Source of the DNA: JANSXG01 sp024743075
Lineage (GTDB): Bacteria > Planctomycetota > Phycisphaerae > Phycisphaerales > UBA1924
Reading direction: 5' to 3'
NCBI GenBank assembly: GCA_042140185.1
Contig: CP159477.1
Span: 1,612,001 to 1,676,000, forward strand
DNA: 64,000 nt
This document shows positions 1 through 8,854 of this stretch, one piece after another. Positions within the stretch are counted from its first letter, which is position 1; the number at the start of each line of letters is the position of its first letter. The notes under the pieces are model-generated. The model had not been told where the DNA came from and did not search any database. It saw only the letters and a list, made by a program, of their open reading frames with translations. A program made the translations under genes and the position numbers.

Positions 1-97
1 GCGGAGCGGCGTCGAGCTGCGGCCCGAACGGCAACCCCTCAACGCTCTCGCGAATCGCGATCGTCAGAACGATCAGGATGATGATCGGATCAAACAC
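1..97 (-). CDS. Membrane protein, N-terminal fragment cut by window edge
   Basis: On the minus strand a GTG at 97 opens a frame that runs off the window start. The roughly 32 visible residues begin with a hydrophobic stretch (FDPIIILIVLTIAI) followed by a polar segment, which fits a membrane anchor or uncleaved signal. It lies 31 bases downstream of the lipoprotein gene that stops at 129, on the same strand, so the two are probably cotranscribed. The family cannot be recognised from this much sequence. The start is tentative because only a weak purine stretch (GGA) precedes it. Confidence 0.4.
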   Translation of the reverse strand, partial: MFDPIIILIVLTIAIRESVEGLPFGPQLDAAP

Positions 98-128
98 GAA
101 CGCTCATTCCGGATCGGGTGCCAGACAC

Positions 129-1637
129 TCAGGGCCGCTCGATGGTTCCGAGGTCGATTCGCACGCCGTCGGGTTGGAAATAGTCAACGTTCAGCCGGTC
201 AGCGGAGACGAGGGTGAAAAGGAGGCAACCGCGTCCCTCGCGCTTCGCGTACTCGAAGTCGCTGAAACTCGGCCCGGCGTAGTCAGCGTTCCGCGTGCGC
301 ATGGCGTGGAAGTGGTAGTGGAAGAGCGCGGTGTCCGAAGCTTCAATGAGCTCCTCGGAGGCGACAAACCGGTCGTCGCCAAATCGTGAGTTGACCCGGG
401 GCGGGAACAGGTCGAAAGCCGGCATTCCGGAATCTGTCCAGTGGACGACACCGCCGTACTCTGTGGAAGTGTCGGCATGGTCGGCGTCCGCCTGATCGAG
501 CAGTTCGGCGTGCAAAGACTCGGTCGACCATGCAGCGGTCTGGACCACCCGCGCCGCCAACAGCAGCGCCACGGCGTCGGCCCAGACGATCTCGTCTTTC
601 CACTCCCCCAGCGATTCGCCGCCGAGCCACGCGGTATCGGTACGATCGCGGAAAAATGTCTCGCGGTCTTCGAGTTCGCTTTCCAGTTGGTTCAGCAACT
701 GGGCTCTCGTGGCGTTCATCAACTGCGGTTCGAAGCGAGACGCCCAGACCACCGGTGCGAGGTGGCGCAGTTCCCAACCGGCGCGCTGCTCGGCGTTCAG
801 CGTCGCCACGGCCCGCTCGGCCGCGACGACGAATTCGCTGTTCACGGGGTCTGTGAGCAGACGCCGGACCCACGCGACCTGTTCCGCAGTCTTCGGCACC
901 GCGCCGAAACGATCGGCGGACCGCGCGACCGCCCACATCAGAGGGTCCGCGTGCCGATCGACCGAGCCAACCTGGCCGACGAGCCGGGTGATCTGGTCAT
1001 CGTCGGATGCGCTGCGGACGAGAAGGCCCCAGGCGGCCCGGCGGTCTTTCTCGCCGAACTTCACGCCGGCGCCCTCCTGGTAGGAGCCGCTGAACACCTC
1101 GAACAGCGTCTCCGGCAGCGAGCGGTCCGGGAAGAGAGCCGTCAGCGTCGCGGGTTCGGGACGGTCGTCATCGATGCGCACCTCCTGCGTGTTGCGATCC
1201 CACGCTCGCACGAAGCTTGGCGCTATGTTCACCCACCCGCGGTTCACGCACACCTCGCCGATCCGCTCCAGAACTTCAACGGATTTTTCCGTCGGCACGA
1301 GCAGCGCGAACATGGTCCGTGTGTCGTCGAGACCCTCGGTGTCTTTCAACAGCGAGTTGATGGCGGCGACGCGGGTCGACCAGTATGTCGAGCGGGACCA
1401 GATGACTCGCTTGAGCATCTCTCGGGCCTGCGGCCGCTCGATCTCACCAGCGTCGACCGCATCCCAGACGCCGTTGATCGCGCGAATGCGGGTCTTGGAG
1501 TGTGCCTCGGCATCAAGCATGCGTGAGGGCGGTTCCGGCCCCCCGCTCCCGGAGCAGCCGGGCACCCCTGTCAAAAGGACGGTGAGCGATATGAACGGAA
1601 GAACCACGACGCGTCCGATGCGATGGTTGGCAGGCAT
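129..1637 (-). CDS. Lipoprotein with HEAT-like helical repeats, function unknown
   Basis: A 502-residue protein. The ATG at 1637 is chosen because a hydrophobic signal peptide ending in a lipobox (LTGVPGC) follows at once; the upstream extension of the frame is low-complexity Ser/Arg sequence typical of a shadow reading. The mature protein is mostly helical with repeated Ala/Leu/Arg-rich blocks, suggestive of HEAT-type repeats, and ends in a less helical region rich in aromatic residues. No catalytic motif is visible. It is transcribed divergently from the NifU-like gene, with 73 bases between them. An envelope-anchored scaffold is a guess from architecture only. Confidence 0.6.
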   Translation of the reverse strand: MPANHRIGRVVVLPFISLTVLLTGVPGCSGSGGPEPPSRMLDAEAHSKTRIRAINGVWDAVDAGEIERPQAREMLKRVIWSRSTYWSTRVAAINSLLKDTEGLDDTRTMFALLVPTEKSVEVLERIGEVCVNRGWVNIAPSFVRAWDRNTQEVRIDDDRPEPATLTALFPDRSLPETLFEVFSGSYQEGAGVKFGEKDRRAAWGLLVRSASDDDQITRLVGQVGSVDRHADPLMWAVARSADRFGAVPKTAEQVAWVRRLLTDPVNSEFVVAAERAVATLNAEQRAGWELRHLAPVVWASRFEPQLMNATRAQLLNQLESELEDRETFFRDRTDTAWLGGESLGEWKDEIVWADAVALLLAARVVQTAAWSTESLHAELLDQADADHADTSTEYGGVVHWTDSGMPAFDLFPPRVNSRFGDDRFVASEELIEASDTALFHYHFHAMRTRNADYAGPSFSDFEYAKREGRGCLLFTLVSADRLNVDYFQPDGVRIDLGTIERP

Positions 1638-1710
1638 GCGGGTAGTGTAATGACCTTGCAGAACCGGCTCAGACCGACGGACGAGCACATCCGGGGCTAC
1701 AATCGAACCG

Positions 1711-1989
1711 ATGAGTGCTTCCGAATCACGCCCCCTAGATACCGATCGTGAGGCTCTGGCAGACGTCTTCCGTCGCGTCGCCCGGGTTCTCAACCTCGTG
1801 CGTCCGTCGATCCAGGCCGACGGCGGCGATGTTGAACTGGTGGACGTCTCGGCCGATGGCCTGGTCCGGATCCGGCTGCACGGCGCGTGCGTCGGCTGCC
1901 CGTCCTCGTCGATGACACTTCGCGAAGGCATCGAGCGCAATATTCGGGACCACGTCCCGGAGATCCGGGCGGTCGAAGCGGTGGACTGA
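1711..1989 (+). CDS. NifU C-terminal-domain Fe-S scaffold protein
   Basis: A 92-residue stand-alone NifU C-terminal (Nfu) domain. The family binds a 4Fe-4S cluster between subunits through a CxxC motif and passes it to target apoproteins in the cytoplasm. The motif is seen as CVGCPSSSMTL near residue 60, preceded by the typical RPSIQADGGDVELV segment. The length matches single-domain Nfu proteins; the A-type N-terminal domain of NfuA is absent. No other Fe-S assembly gene is adjacent, though the Fe-S-related ygfZ lies at 22.7 kb. Confidence 0.9.
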   Translation: MSASESRPLDTDREALADVFRRVARVLNLVRPSIQADGGDVELVDVSADGLVRIRLHGACVGCPSSSMTLREGIERNIRDHVPEIRAVEAVD

Positions 1990-2178
1990 CCGAACGCACA
2001 GCGCAGGGAGCTTTCGCGTCGCTCTGGTTATCGGCCCAGCACTAGGGATTGGGCGTGGAAAATTCGTGAACCTCAAGTGGGTTTCGCGATTCCGCAGCGT
2101 GATCGGCGGCTCGGTCGGTACACTCATTGGCGGTGGGCACGCGCCTCTTGGGCGGTGACCGGACAGGAGGTCCTGCAT

Positions 2179-2403
2179 ATGTTGGTGATCACACGCCGCG
2201 AGGGCGAAGAGGTCGTCATAGGCGATCCACGGAATCCGATCGGTATCGTTCGGATAGCGAACATCAAGGGCGACCGCGTTCGCGTGGCGTTCGATTTCCC
2301 GCGCGAGGTGCAAGTGCACCGCCGGGAGGTCGCTGATCAGATCAATGCCGAAGAACCCTCCGTGGTCGCCAAGATCAGCGGGTCGCAGGTCACGCGCGGC
2401 TGA
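2179..2403 (+). CDS. csrA: Carbon storage regulator CsrA
   Basis: A 74-residue CsrA/RsmA RNA-binding translational regulator. The start at 2179 is set by the universal MLVITRR opening and a strong AGGAGG eight bases upstream; the longer frame from 2077 has no homologous character. The family dimer binds GGA motifs in mRNA leaders. Basic residues suited to RNA contact are present (FDFPREVQVHRREV), where the family has the conserved AP-x-x-x-x-VHR-x-E block. Its stop codon abuts that of the convergent response regulator (TGA directly followed by TCA), leaving no room for separate terminators. Confidence 0.95.
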   Translation: MLVITRREGEEVVIGDPRNPIGIVRIANIKGDRVRVAFDFPREVQVHRREVADQINAEEPSVVAKISGSQVTRG

Positions 2404-2796
2404 TCAGGCAGACTGACGCTTCAAGAGTCCGACCGAGCGAGTCACGATCTCGTCCACGGCGAACGGCTTTCGCACGGTCGCCCGAACATTTGGTGCGCCG
2501 CTTCCGGTGTGATCGCCGGGAGCGGCCGTCAGCAGGATGATTGGGATTGCGCTCGTCTTTGGATCGGAGGCGAGCAACCTGCTCAGTTCGACGCCATCCA
2601 TGTAGGGCATACGAACATCCGAGATGACCAGGTCGGGTCGCCGCCGGGCGATCGCATCGAGCGCTTCCAGACCGTTGCGACTCACCGTCACCTCGATGCC
2701 CAAGGCTCCCAGTCGCGAAGTCATGAGATCGGTGATCAGCGCCTCGTCGTCGACGAGCAAGATGTGGCACGCGCGCTTTCCGTTCGTGTCCGACAT
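2404..2796 (-). CDS. Single-domain response regulator (CheY-like)
   Basis: A roughly 130-residue stand-alone receiver domain. Acidic pocket DDEA follows the first strand, the phospho-acceptor Asp is in VISDVRMPYMDG, the switch Thr in ILLTAAP and the conserved Lys in VRKPF. There is no output domain, so it probably acts by protein contact or in a phosphorelay. The ATG at 2796 is preferred; an ATG at 2817 would add seven residues. It follows the TPR lipoprotein gene by about 50 bases and is probably the last gene of the secretin operon, so a role in controlling secretion or pilus function is plausible but unproven. No histidine kinase is adjacent; one lies at 38.6 kb. Confidence 0.85.
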   Translation of the reverse strand: MSDTNGKRACHILLVDDEALITDLMTSRLGALGIEVTVSRNGLEALDAIARRRPDLVISDVRMPYMDGVELSRLLASDPKTSAIPIILLTAAPGDHTGSGAPNVRATVRKPFAVDEIVTRSVGLLKRQSA

Positions 2797-2848
2797 TGAG
2801 GTCTCAGTGTGGGGCATAGCCCTGATTCGCTGCACGGATTCCGTCCGA

Positions 2849-4129
2849 TCAGTCGATGCTGACCGGAACGTCCGCCACGGCCCGGTCCGAGACCGTCTGG
2901 CTGAGCGAGGCCAGGAGTGTTCGCGCCTGCGTGCTGGTCGGATCGATCTCCGAAGCAATCTGGGCGCTTTGCAGGGCATCCGTGAAGCGACCCAGGTCGT
3001 GGTAGATCATCGCCTGCAGCATCGCCGGCTGCGGATCGGCACTCGTCCGCTCGATCGCCTTGTCGAGAAGCTCGGCGGCAGACTCGAGCTGGCCCTTGCC
3101 CCGCTGGAACATAGCGAGCATCAGGTACCCTTCGTGTCGCTGCGGTGACATGCGCATCATGCGGTTCGCGGCCTCGCGCAGACGCAGGTCCTCCTTCAGG
3201 ACGATCGAGACCTTCGCGATCCCCATCCACGCGGTGAAGTCGGTCGAGCCGCGCTCATCGCTCGTGAGCTGCTTGTAGATCTCACGTGCTTCGACCGGGC
3301 GGTCGAGTTCCATCAGGCAGCGTGCCCGCAGATGCAGGAGATCGCGCCGGGTACCCGTGCCGTCCATGCGGATGAGTCGGCTGATGCTGTACTCCGCCTC
3401 CGCGTAGTCCCCCACTTCGATCTGTGCACGGGCCAGATCCTCGACGAGCGAGGGCTCGTCCGGTGCGAGCAGGCAGGCCTCTTCAAACAGCTTGATCGCC
3501 CTTTGCTCGTCGCCCTTCATCAGAGCGATGTGACCCTGAAGCTGGCGGACGCCGGCGTTGTTCTGGTAGCTTCGATCGCTCCGCGCCAGCAGTTCGGACG
3601 CGCCGTCGAGATCACGCATCTGGATCAGCATCTCCGCCGCCGCGATCGCGTACTGCGTGTTGTTCGGGTCGTGGCGCGCCGCGGCCCGATAGTTCTCGAG
3701 CGCACGATCCGGCTGCATCAGTCGTTCGTAGACGATGCCCTTGAAGTAATGCGCTTCGGAGTACGCCGGATCGATCTCGATCGCGCGATCGAACGACGCG
3801 AGCGCTCGGTCCAGTTCCCCCATCTCGAAGACGATCCGTCCCTTGAGCGTGTGCGAGCGAGCAACCGACTCGGCCATCGTGATGGACTTGTCGATGCTCC
3901 TCAGGGCCTTCTTGAGGTCGCCGGCGAGGAACTGGCCGTGGGCCATGTCCCACTCGGTCCCGGCGCGGACCATGTCCATGCGGTTATTCGCGTCCTGCCG
4001 GAATTCTTCGGTGTAGTCGCCGTGGCCGCCGCAGCCGGTCAGCCCGGAAGCGAGGCCGGTCAGAGCCGCGAGGGCAAGCGGCAGGCAGAGGGCGCGCGAA
4101 GCCCGCGAGTGGTTGCGAGTCTTGGACAT
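2849..4129 (-). CDS. TPR-repeat lipoprotein, probable secretin partner
   Basis: A 426-residue lipoprotein. The signal peptide ends in LTGCGG and the start ATG at 4129 has GGAG upstream. The body consists of at least eight tetratricopeptide repeats (for example ALASFDRAIEIDPAYSEAHY and RAIKLFEEACLLAPDEPSL). It lies 79 bases downstream of the secretin gene on the same strand. PilF/PilW-type TPR lipoproteins act as pilotins that place secretins in the outer membrane; position and architecture fit such a role, but that is inference. The C-terminus (VSDRAVADVPVSID) carries no further domain. Confidence 0.85.
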   Translation of the reverse strand: MSKTRNHSRASRALCLPLALAALTGLASGLTGCGGHGDYTEEFRQDANNRMDMVRAGTEWDMAHGQFLAGDLKKALRSIDKSITMAESVARSHTLKGRIVFEMGELDRALASFDRAIEIDPAYSEAHYFKGIVYERLMQPDRALENYRAAARHDPNNTQYAIAAAEMLIQMRDLDGASELLARSDRSYQNNAGVRQLQGHIALMKGDEQRAIKLFEEACLLAPDEPSLVEDLARAQIEVGDYAEAEYSISRLIRMDGTGTRRDLLHLRARCLMELDRPVEAREIYKQLTSDERGSTDFTAWMGIAKVSIVLKEDLRLREAANRMMRMSPQRHEGYLMLAMFQRGKGQLESAAELLDKAIERTSADPQPAMLQAMIYHDLGRFTDALQSAQIASEIDPTSTQARTLLASLSQTVSDRAVADVPVSID

Positions 4130-4208
4130 GTCAATGCTCCGGTGGTTGAGGAACAGGCGGTGAGAGAATTGGCACCGCGCGCCGTTCCCGACGCGCGGAC
4201 CAAGTTGG

Positions 4209-6728
4209 TCAGTTGTCGAGATCGACATCGACTTCGGTGATCTCGGTATCGGACTCGGACCCCTGCGACTCCATTTCGGTCTCGGTGTTCGAGGCCCAGA
4301 ACTCGGGTGTGAAGAAGCTCATCGGCATGTTCCAGATCGCGGGGAAGTATGCGAGCGGACCGGATCCGTTCTGGAAGAAACCGCGGAGCTTGGGCGCTTC
4401 GGCCATTTCCGATTCTTCAGCAGCCGATTCATCGGAGAACTCGCCGGATTCGCCGCCGTCAGCCACGGTCTCGGAGTCATCCGGCTGGAACGAGCCGCGA
4501 TCAGAGAAATCTTCAACCTCCGCGAAGGGCGAGGTCTGGTTCCGGAGCTGAGCGAGGTACGCCTCGAGTTCTGCGGTCACCGGATCGGTCGCGCTGTTCG
4601 ACGAACGGTTGTTGCCCGACGAGCGGTCCGAGGCGTCGGCGATCGATTCCAGTTCGCCCGGTGCGCTGAAGCTGCGACCGACGAGCGAGACATCGTCACC
4701 GAAGCTGCCCTCCTCGGCGGCGGACTGTTCGGATGAGGCGGTTTCGGCTTCGCTCTCGCCGACGAGGTCGCCGAACGAGTTGCTGCCGTCGACGATACTG
4801 CTCTCAGCAACGGGCCCGCTCGACCGGGAGTTCGATGAGCGAGACTCGCTCGTCGCATCCAGTGACGATCCGTCGGGGCTCGAAGCGAGTTCATGAGTCG
4901 AACCATCGAACGGACCGAAAGAGGTATCGGCCTTGCCGAGCGGCGACGGGTGCGCGTCGGAGTCCGGCTGCGGCGGAGCCTGGAACCGCACGCCGACCTC
5001 GTCGTTGATGATCGCGTCGAGAAGGCTTCGCTTCGGCCAGAAGTCCGTCTGGTTCATGAGCTGCTCGCGCAGACGCAGCGCGTCGGGCTGCTGCGGGTTC
5101 AGCTCCAGAGAGCGACGGAGAAGGTGCATCGCGCGATCGTACTCGCCCTCGCGAGCCAGTCGCTCGGCCTGAACATTGAGCTGGGCGGTCTGGCGTTCAC
5201 GCGAGAAGGGGAGTGTTCCGTTGCGGGAACCGACCCGGACGCGTTCGGTCCACTCCACACCCTGCTCGCCCTGGGCCAGCAGCACGTTGTCGTTCATGAT
5301 CGTCGGCGTCAGCATGAAGATGACTTCCTGACGGTCGATCGAATCGTCGTGGCCGCGGAACGCGGCACCGATGATCGGGATGTCGCCGAGGACTGGGACC
5401 TGCGAGCGACCGGCGGAGGTTGTTTCCTTGAAGAGGCCGCCGAGGACGACGGTCGAGCCGTCCGGTACCGCGATGTTCGTGTTGAGTTCCTGGGTGATCT
5501 CGTCGGGAACGGTAATCGCCACACCTTCGACATCGGTCCGGGTGTTCACCACGCCCTCGGATACGCGCGGCGCGATCTCCAGGCGGATGATGCCCTCGTT
5601 CGAGATGAACGGGCGGAACGCGAGCTGCGTACCGGTATCGAGGAACTCAACGGTCTGTGTGGTCGAGGTCTCGGTCGAGGTTGTGCTCAGGTAGCCGAGC
5701 TTGCGGCCGACGAGCACGCGGGCCGGCATGCGGTTGAGCGCGAGGATCTTCGGGTTCGACAGGATCGTGGTATCCGAAACCGAGTCGAGCGCCCGGATGA
5801 ACACCCCGACGTCGTCGGAGAAGAGAGCGGCCCGGAAGTTCGCCGACCCGCCGCGGAAGTTACCCGCGGTCGACTGGACTGTCTGGAGGCTGTCGCCCAC
5901 CGAGCTCTCGTCGCCCGCGATGGCGTTGGCGATGCCGAGCGGGCCCCCGACGCCGAAGAAGTCCGAGAAGTCGATATTGCCCACCATCGAGAAGTCGACA
6001 CCGAAGGCGTTCGCCTCGTTGAGCGTGGTCTGAAGGATCGTGGCCTCGACGAGCACCTGCGACGGGCGGGTGTCGAGCGATTTCACAACTTCCTCGATCT
6101 TCGAGATGTTTTCCTCGTAGTCGTACACGACGAGAGTCGCGCTCAGGGCAAAGTCTTCAGCGCCCGACGGGCTGCCGTCGGTGATGGCCCAAGCGGCGGC
6201 ACTGGCGTTCGCCTTGAGTTCGCCGACTTCAGAAAGCAGCGGCTGCACGAAGAGCGCTGCGTCTTCGGCGTTCAGATAGTTGAGCTGGATGACCTTAAAG
6301 GCAGTCTTGCGCTGCGCGGCCTTGATCGCCTCGTACTCCGCCTGCGTGTAGACGTAGATGAAGTTGCCCTTCTCTTCATACGCGAATCCGTTCACCAGGA
6401 GTATCGCGTCGAGCGCCTCGTAGAACGTCACGCCGAAGAGGTTGGCAGTCACGGTCGCCCGGACGTTCGGACTCGCCACGATATTCTTCTGGGTCTCAAC
6501 GGCGAGCGCCTGCAGAACGTTTGAAAGGCTTTCGTCCTGGACGAAGATGTCAACGGTCATGTACTCGCTGACCTCGACGCCGCCGGCCTTCTCTTCCCCG
6601 CTACCGGAAGGTACCCCGGCCTGAGCGAAGGTCTGGCCCGCGCACACAGCCAGAGCCGCCGCGGCGGTGAGACCGAGCGGGAGGCGACGGTTGATCCATG
6701 AGTTCGAGAGAGAGAAATGTCGGCTCAT
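4209..6728 (-). CDS. Secretin (GspD/PilQ family) with TPR-like and acidic C-terminal extension
   Basis: An 839-residue outer-membrane channel subunit of type II secretion / type IV pilus type. The start at 6728 gives a Sec signal peptide ending AGQTFAQA. Order: N0/STN-like domain (about residues 55-120), N1-type domain, then the secretin core with VLVEATILQ, ALDSVSDTTILSNPKIL and the hallmark TVVLGGLFKE...VPVLGDIPIIGAAF followed by a MLTPTI strand. After the core come one TPR-like hairpin (EYDRAMHLLRRSLELNPQQP) and a long Ser/Asp/Glu-rich tail of roughly 230 residues, unusual for the family. First gene of an operon with the TPR lipoprotein and response regulator. No GspE, GspF or PilMNO homologue lies within the window. 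Confidence 0.92.
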   Translation of the reverse strand: MSRHFSLSNSWINRRLPLGLTAAAALAVCAGQTFAQAGVPSGSGEEKAGGVEVSEYMTVDIFVQDESLSNVLQALAVETQKNIVASPNVRATVTANLFGVTFYEALDAILLVNGFAYEEKGNFIYVYTQAEYEAIKAAQRKTAFKVIQLNYLNAEDAALFVQPLLSEVGELKANASAAAWAITDGSPSGAEDFALSATLVVYDYEENISKIEEVVKSLDTRPSQVLVEATILQTTLNEANAFGVDFSMVGNIDFSDFFGVGGPLGIANAIAGDESSVGDSLQTVQSTAGNFRGGSANFRAALFSDDVGVFIRALDSVSDTTILSNPKILALNRMPARVLVGRKLGYLSTTSTETSTTQTVEFLDTGTQLAFRPFISNEGIIRLEIAPRVSEGVVNTRTDVEGVAITVPDEITQELNTNIAVPDGSTVVLGGLFKETTSAGRSQVPVLGDIPIIGAAFRGHDDSIDRQEVIFMLTPTIMNDNVLLAQGEQGVEWTERVRVGSRNGTLPFSRERQTAQLNVQAERLAREGEYDRAMHLLRRSLELNPQQPDALRLREQLMNQTDFWPKRSLLDAIINDEVGVRFQAPPQPDSDAHPSPLGKADTSFGPFDGSTHELASSPDGSSLDATSESRSSNSRSSGPVAESSIVDGSNSFGDLVGESEAETASSEQSAAEEGSFGDDVSLVGRSFSAPGELESIADASDRSSGNNRSSNSATDPVTAELEAYLAQLRNQTSPFAEVEDFSDRGSFQPDDSETVADGGESGEFSDESAAEESEMAEAPKLRGFFQNGSGPLAYFPAIWNMPMSFFTPEFWASNTETEMESQGSESDTEITEVDVDLDN

Positions 6729-7120
6729 CGCTGTGCTCCAGAGCTGTCGAGAATCCATCGGTCCGGCGTGCCTGCGACACGCTGGCATTCACCTACGCCC
6801 GAGTGGGTTTGATGCCCACCCGCCGAGTCCGCCCCGATCGCGAACGCGTTTCGGGAAGGCCTGCCACCGGTCACGCGCCGGACTCGCAGGCCTGCGTAGG
6901 CTCCCGCCAGCGCAAACGCTTGCAGGAGAAAAGACTCTGTTTCACACCATCCGTCGGCCAAGTCCGGTCGGGAATTCGGCGGAAGCCTTGCCGAACATGC
7001 CGTCTCGGGAGGCTCATCCGTCACAGAGTCACCCTGAGCGTTCCAACCGTCGCAAACCGAACCTTCCTCCCCCGAGCCGCGGAGGGATTCCGTCGGATCG
7101 CGGGCGAGGGCCCGGGCATG
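6729..7120. other. Intergenic region upstream of the secretin operon
   Basis: About 390 bases between the secretin start and the terminator of the pseudopilin operon. It must hold the secretin promoter on the minus strand, but no convincing -35/-10 pair stands out. Open frames here are short, arginine-rich and lack recognisable character, so no gene is called. Confidence 0.5.
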
Positions 7121-7143
7121 AAAAAGCCCCGTCGATGCGGGGC
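7121..7143 (-). terminator. Intrinsic terminator of the pseudopilin operon
   Basis: Stem GCCCCG/CGGGGC (7126-7131 with 7138-7143) and a six-base loop. Read on the minus strand it is followed by TTTTT. It lies about 30 bases past the stop of the GspH-like gene. Confidence 0.85.
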
Positions 7144-7174
7144 AATCGGTGTCGCGAGAATCGCATCCACCGGC

Positions 7175-7783
7175 TCAGGGGACCACGCGCTCGACGACGA
7201 TGCGCCCCGTCATCGGTGACACGTTGATCCGGAACACCCACTCGTCGTTCGCTCCACCGACGATCTCGACGAATCCGCCCTCGCTGGACTCTTCGCTGGT
7301 CAGACCCTGAACCGGGCCGCCGAGCGCGTCGAAGATCAGCATGCCGTCGTCGTCGAAATTGGCCTGCGTGATCCGCGCGCCGCCGTAGCGATCGTGGTCG
7401 AAGTTGCGGCTGTACGGGCCGACCTGATCATCCGGGTGGAACATCGCATGGGTGTTCAGGTCCAGGAGCGGCCCGTTGACCTCCGCGAGTGTGTATCCGT
7501 TGCCGACGGTGAATTCCCACGGCGTGGCGTACGGATCCACCGGCACACGCTCGAACCAGATCGCCCGGCGGGACTGGTACGCCATCGCGTCGGACTGCGC
7601 GAACGTGATGTCTGCGACCGTCTGCCGGACAGCAGACTGCACCCGCAGCACGCCCGTCGAATTCATCGAGGGGATGACGATGACCGTCGCGATACTGAGC
7701 ACCACCACGGTGACGAGCACCTCGACGAGCGTGAACGCTCGCGTCGCGCTTGGCACGGACTGTGTTTCAACCGATCGGCGCAT
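7175..7783 (-). CDS. GspH-like minor pseudopilin
   Basis: A 202-residue type II pseudopilin. The prepilin-type signal reads RAFTLVEVLVTVVVLSIATV, with Glu at +5 of the expected mature protein, though the residue before the Phe is Ala rather than Gly. The ATG at 7783 is chosen over an in-frame TTG at 7789 because AAGGAG sits six bases upstream. The globular part (ARITQANFDDDGMLIFDALG, then a final strand pair MTGRIVVERVV) resembles GspH/FimT. It is the last gene of a five-gene minus-strand operon and is followed by a strong terminator. Confidence 0.85.
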   Translation of the reverse strand: MRRSVETQSVPSATRAFTLVEVLVTVVVLSIATVIVIPSMNSTGVLRVQSAVRQTVADITFAQSDAMAYQSRRAIWFERVPVDPYATPWEFTVGNGYTLAEVNGPLLDLNTHAMFHPDDQVGPYSRNFDHDRYGGARITQANFDDDGMLIFDALGGPVQGLTSEESSEGGFVEIVGGANDEWVFRINVSPMTGRIVVERVVP

Positions 7784-7818
7784 GAACAACTCCTTGCCTC
7801 ACGATCCCGACAGCCCGG

Positions 7819-8126
7819 TCACTCGGCGACTTTGATCTCCGGCATCGTGAGGACGTTCACGTCCAGCGGCGCGGCGAGCTTCTTCTCGATGCTCTCCATC
7901 CGGCGGTCGAGCTTCTCGAGTTCCTGGATCATCTTCAGCCGCTGCGCCCCGCGTTCGGAGGCGCCGGCACACCACGGCTCGCCTGCGCCGCGACCGCGCT
8001 GCCCGTGTCGGGCAGGATCTCAACCCGCTGCGCAACAACAATGGCAAGAAGCACGGCGATCATGGTCAGGACTCGGTTCTGGTAGGTCATTCGACCGCCG
8101 GTCCGTGTCGTGTGCTCGTTGGTCAT
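7819..8126 (-). CDS. Small single-pass membrane protein (frame interrupted near 7978)
   Basis: The ATG at 8126 has GAGGAG six bases upstream. The first part has a transmembrane segment (VLTMIAVLLAIVVAQ) and an Ala-rich stretch. Near 7978 the sensible frame changes by one missing base to PWCAGASERGAQRLKMIQ and a charged helical end (ELEKLDRRMESIEKKL) that stops with EIKVAE at 7819. One restored base gives 102 residues. It sits inside the pseudopilin operon, 35 bases before the GspH-like gene. I infer one gene with an indel rather than two. Function unknown; likely an accessory of the pilin system. Confidence 0.6.
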
Positions 8127-8162
8127 GGCTGGCTCCTCGCCGCGTGGGCGGTCAAAACGGGA

Positions 8163-8843
8163 TCAGGGCTTGGCACCGGCTGTGAATACGAACGACGACG
8201 GGCCTTCTTCAATAGCATCGGAAACATCCGTGCTCCATAGCAGCGTCACGCGATAAGCGTCTTGCCCGAATTTCCCGCCCAGATCGTCCAGACGGAATCC
8301 GTCCACGCCGACGGCGATGGCGGCGACCGCGACATCCTTCCGCTCTCGCCATTGCGACGGGAAGGACGGGGCCGCGGCTCGGGAACGATCGATCGGTCGG
8401 GTCAGGCGATCGAACGATGCGTCGCCGGGCGACGGCTGCCACTCGACGGACGACGCCGTGAGCTGTCCCAGGAAACGACTGTGGGTGAGGACCAGCAGTT
8501 CGGATGGGTCCATCGCGCGGTCGAGGTCGACATCGCGGTACCAGAGGACCAGTTCCGTCACGCCGGCGTCAGAGGACGCGTGGATGGCGACAACTTCCTG
8601 ACACGAGGACAGAAGCGTCTTGATGGCCTCGAACGCGGTGAGACGCGCGACAGACCGTGGCGGCACGTCAGGCGGTGTCTCCGACGTCGTGACGGCGCGG
8701 ATCGCCGTCGGCACAAAGATGAAGCTGGCGGCGGTGAGCACGGCTCCGGCAACAAGCACAACGAGTGCCTCGCCGTGGACGAGACCCCGCCTGAGCGACC
8801 GCGGCGGCGGCTGATTCGTATCTTTGCGGTTGAGTCTGACCAC
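8163..8843 (-). CDS. Membrane-anchored protein of the pseudopilin operon
   Basis: About 226 residues if translation starts at the GTG at 8843, twelve bases past the stop of the upstream pseudopilin; there is no Shine-Dalgarno, so coupled re-initiation is likely. One N-terminal hydrophobic helix (EALVVLVAGAVLTAASFIFV) follows an Arg-rich stretch, as in pilins, but the G-x-T-L-V-E processing site is missing (only HGEALVV). The globular part has VLWYRDVDLDRAMDPSELLVLTHS and ends in a strand-rich segment. It may be a diverged minor pseudopilin or a dedicated partner; sequence alone cannot decide. Confidence 0.7.
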   Translation of the reverse strand: MVRLNRKDTNQPPPRSLRRGLVHGEALVVLVAGAVLTAASFIFVPTAIRAVTTSETPPDVPPRSVARLTAFEAIKTLLSSCQEVVAIHASSDAGVTELVLWYRDVDLDRAMDPSELLVLTHSRFLGQLTASSVEWQPSPGDASFDRLTRPIDRSRAAAPSFPSQWRERKDVAVAAIAVGVDGFRLDDLGGKFGQDAYRVTLLWSTDVSDAIEEGPSSFVFTAGAKP

Positions 8844-8854
8844 GGTGGGAGTTG

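Noticed and set aside
441..1526. Plus-strand frame of 361 codons
   Set aside because: Shadow of the lipoprotein gene at 129-1637, which has a proper signal peptide and lipobox.
4893..6524. Plus-strand frame of 543 codons opposite the secretin
   Set aside because: Arg/Asp/Glu/Val-rich antisense shadow with no family character; the minus strand encodes a full secretin.
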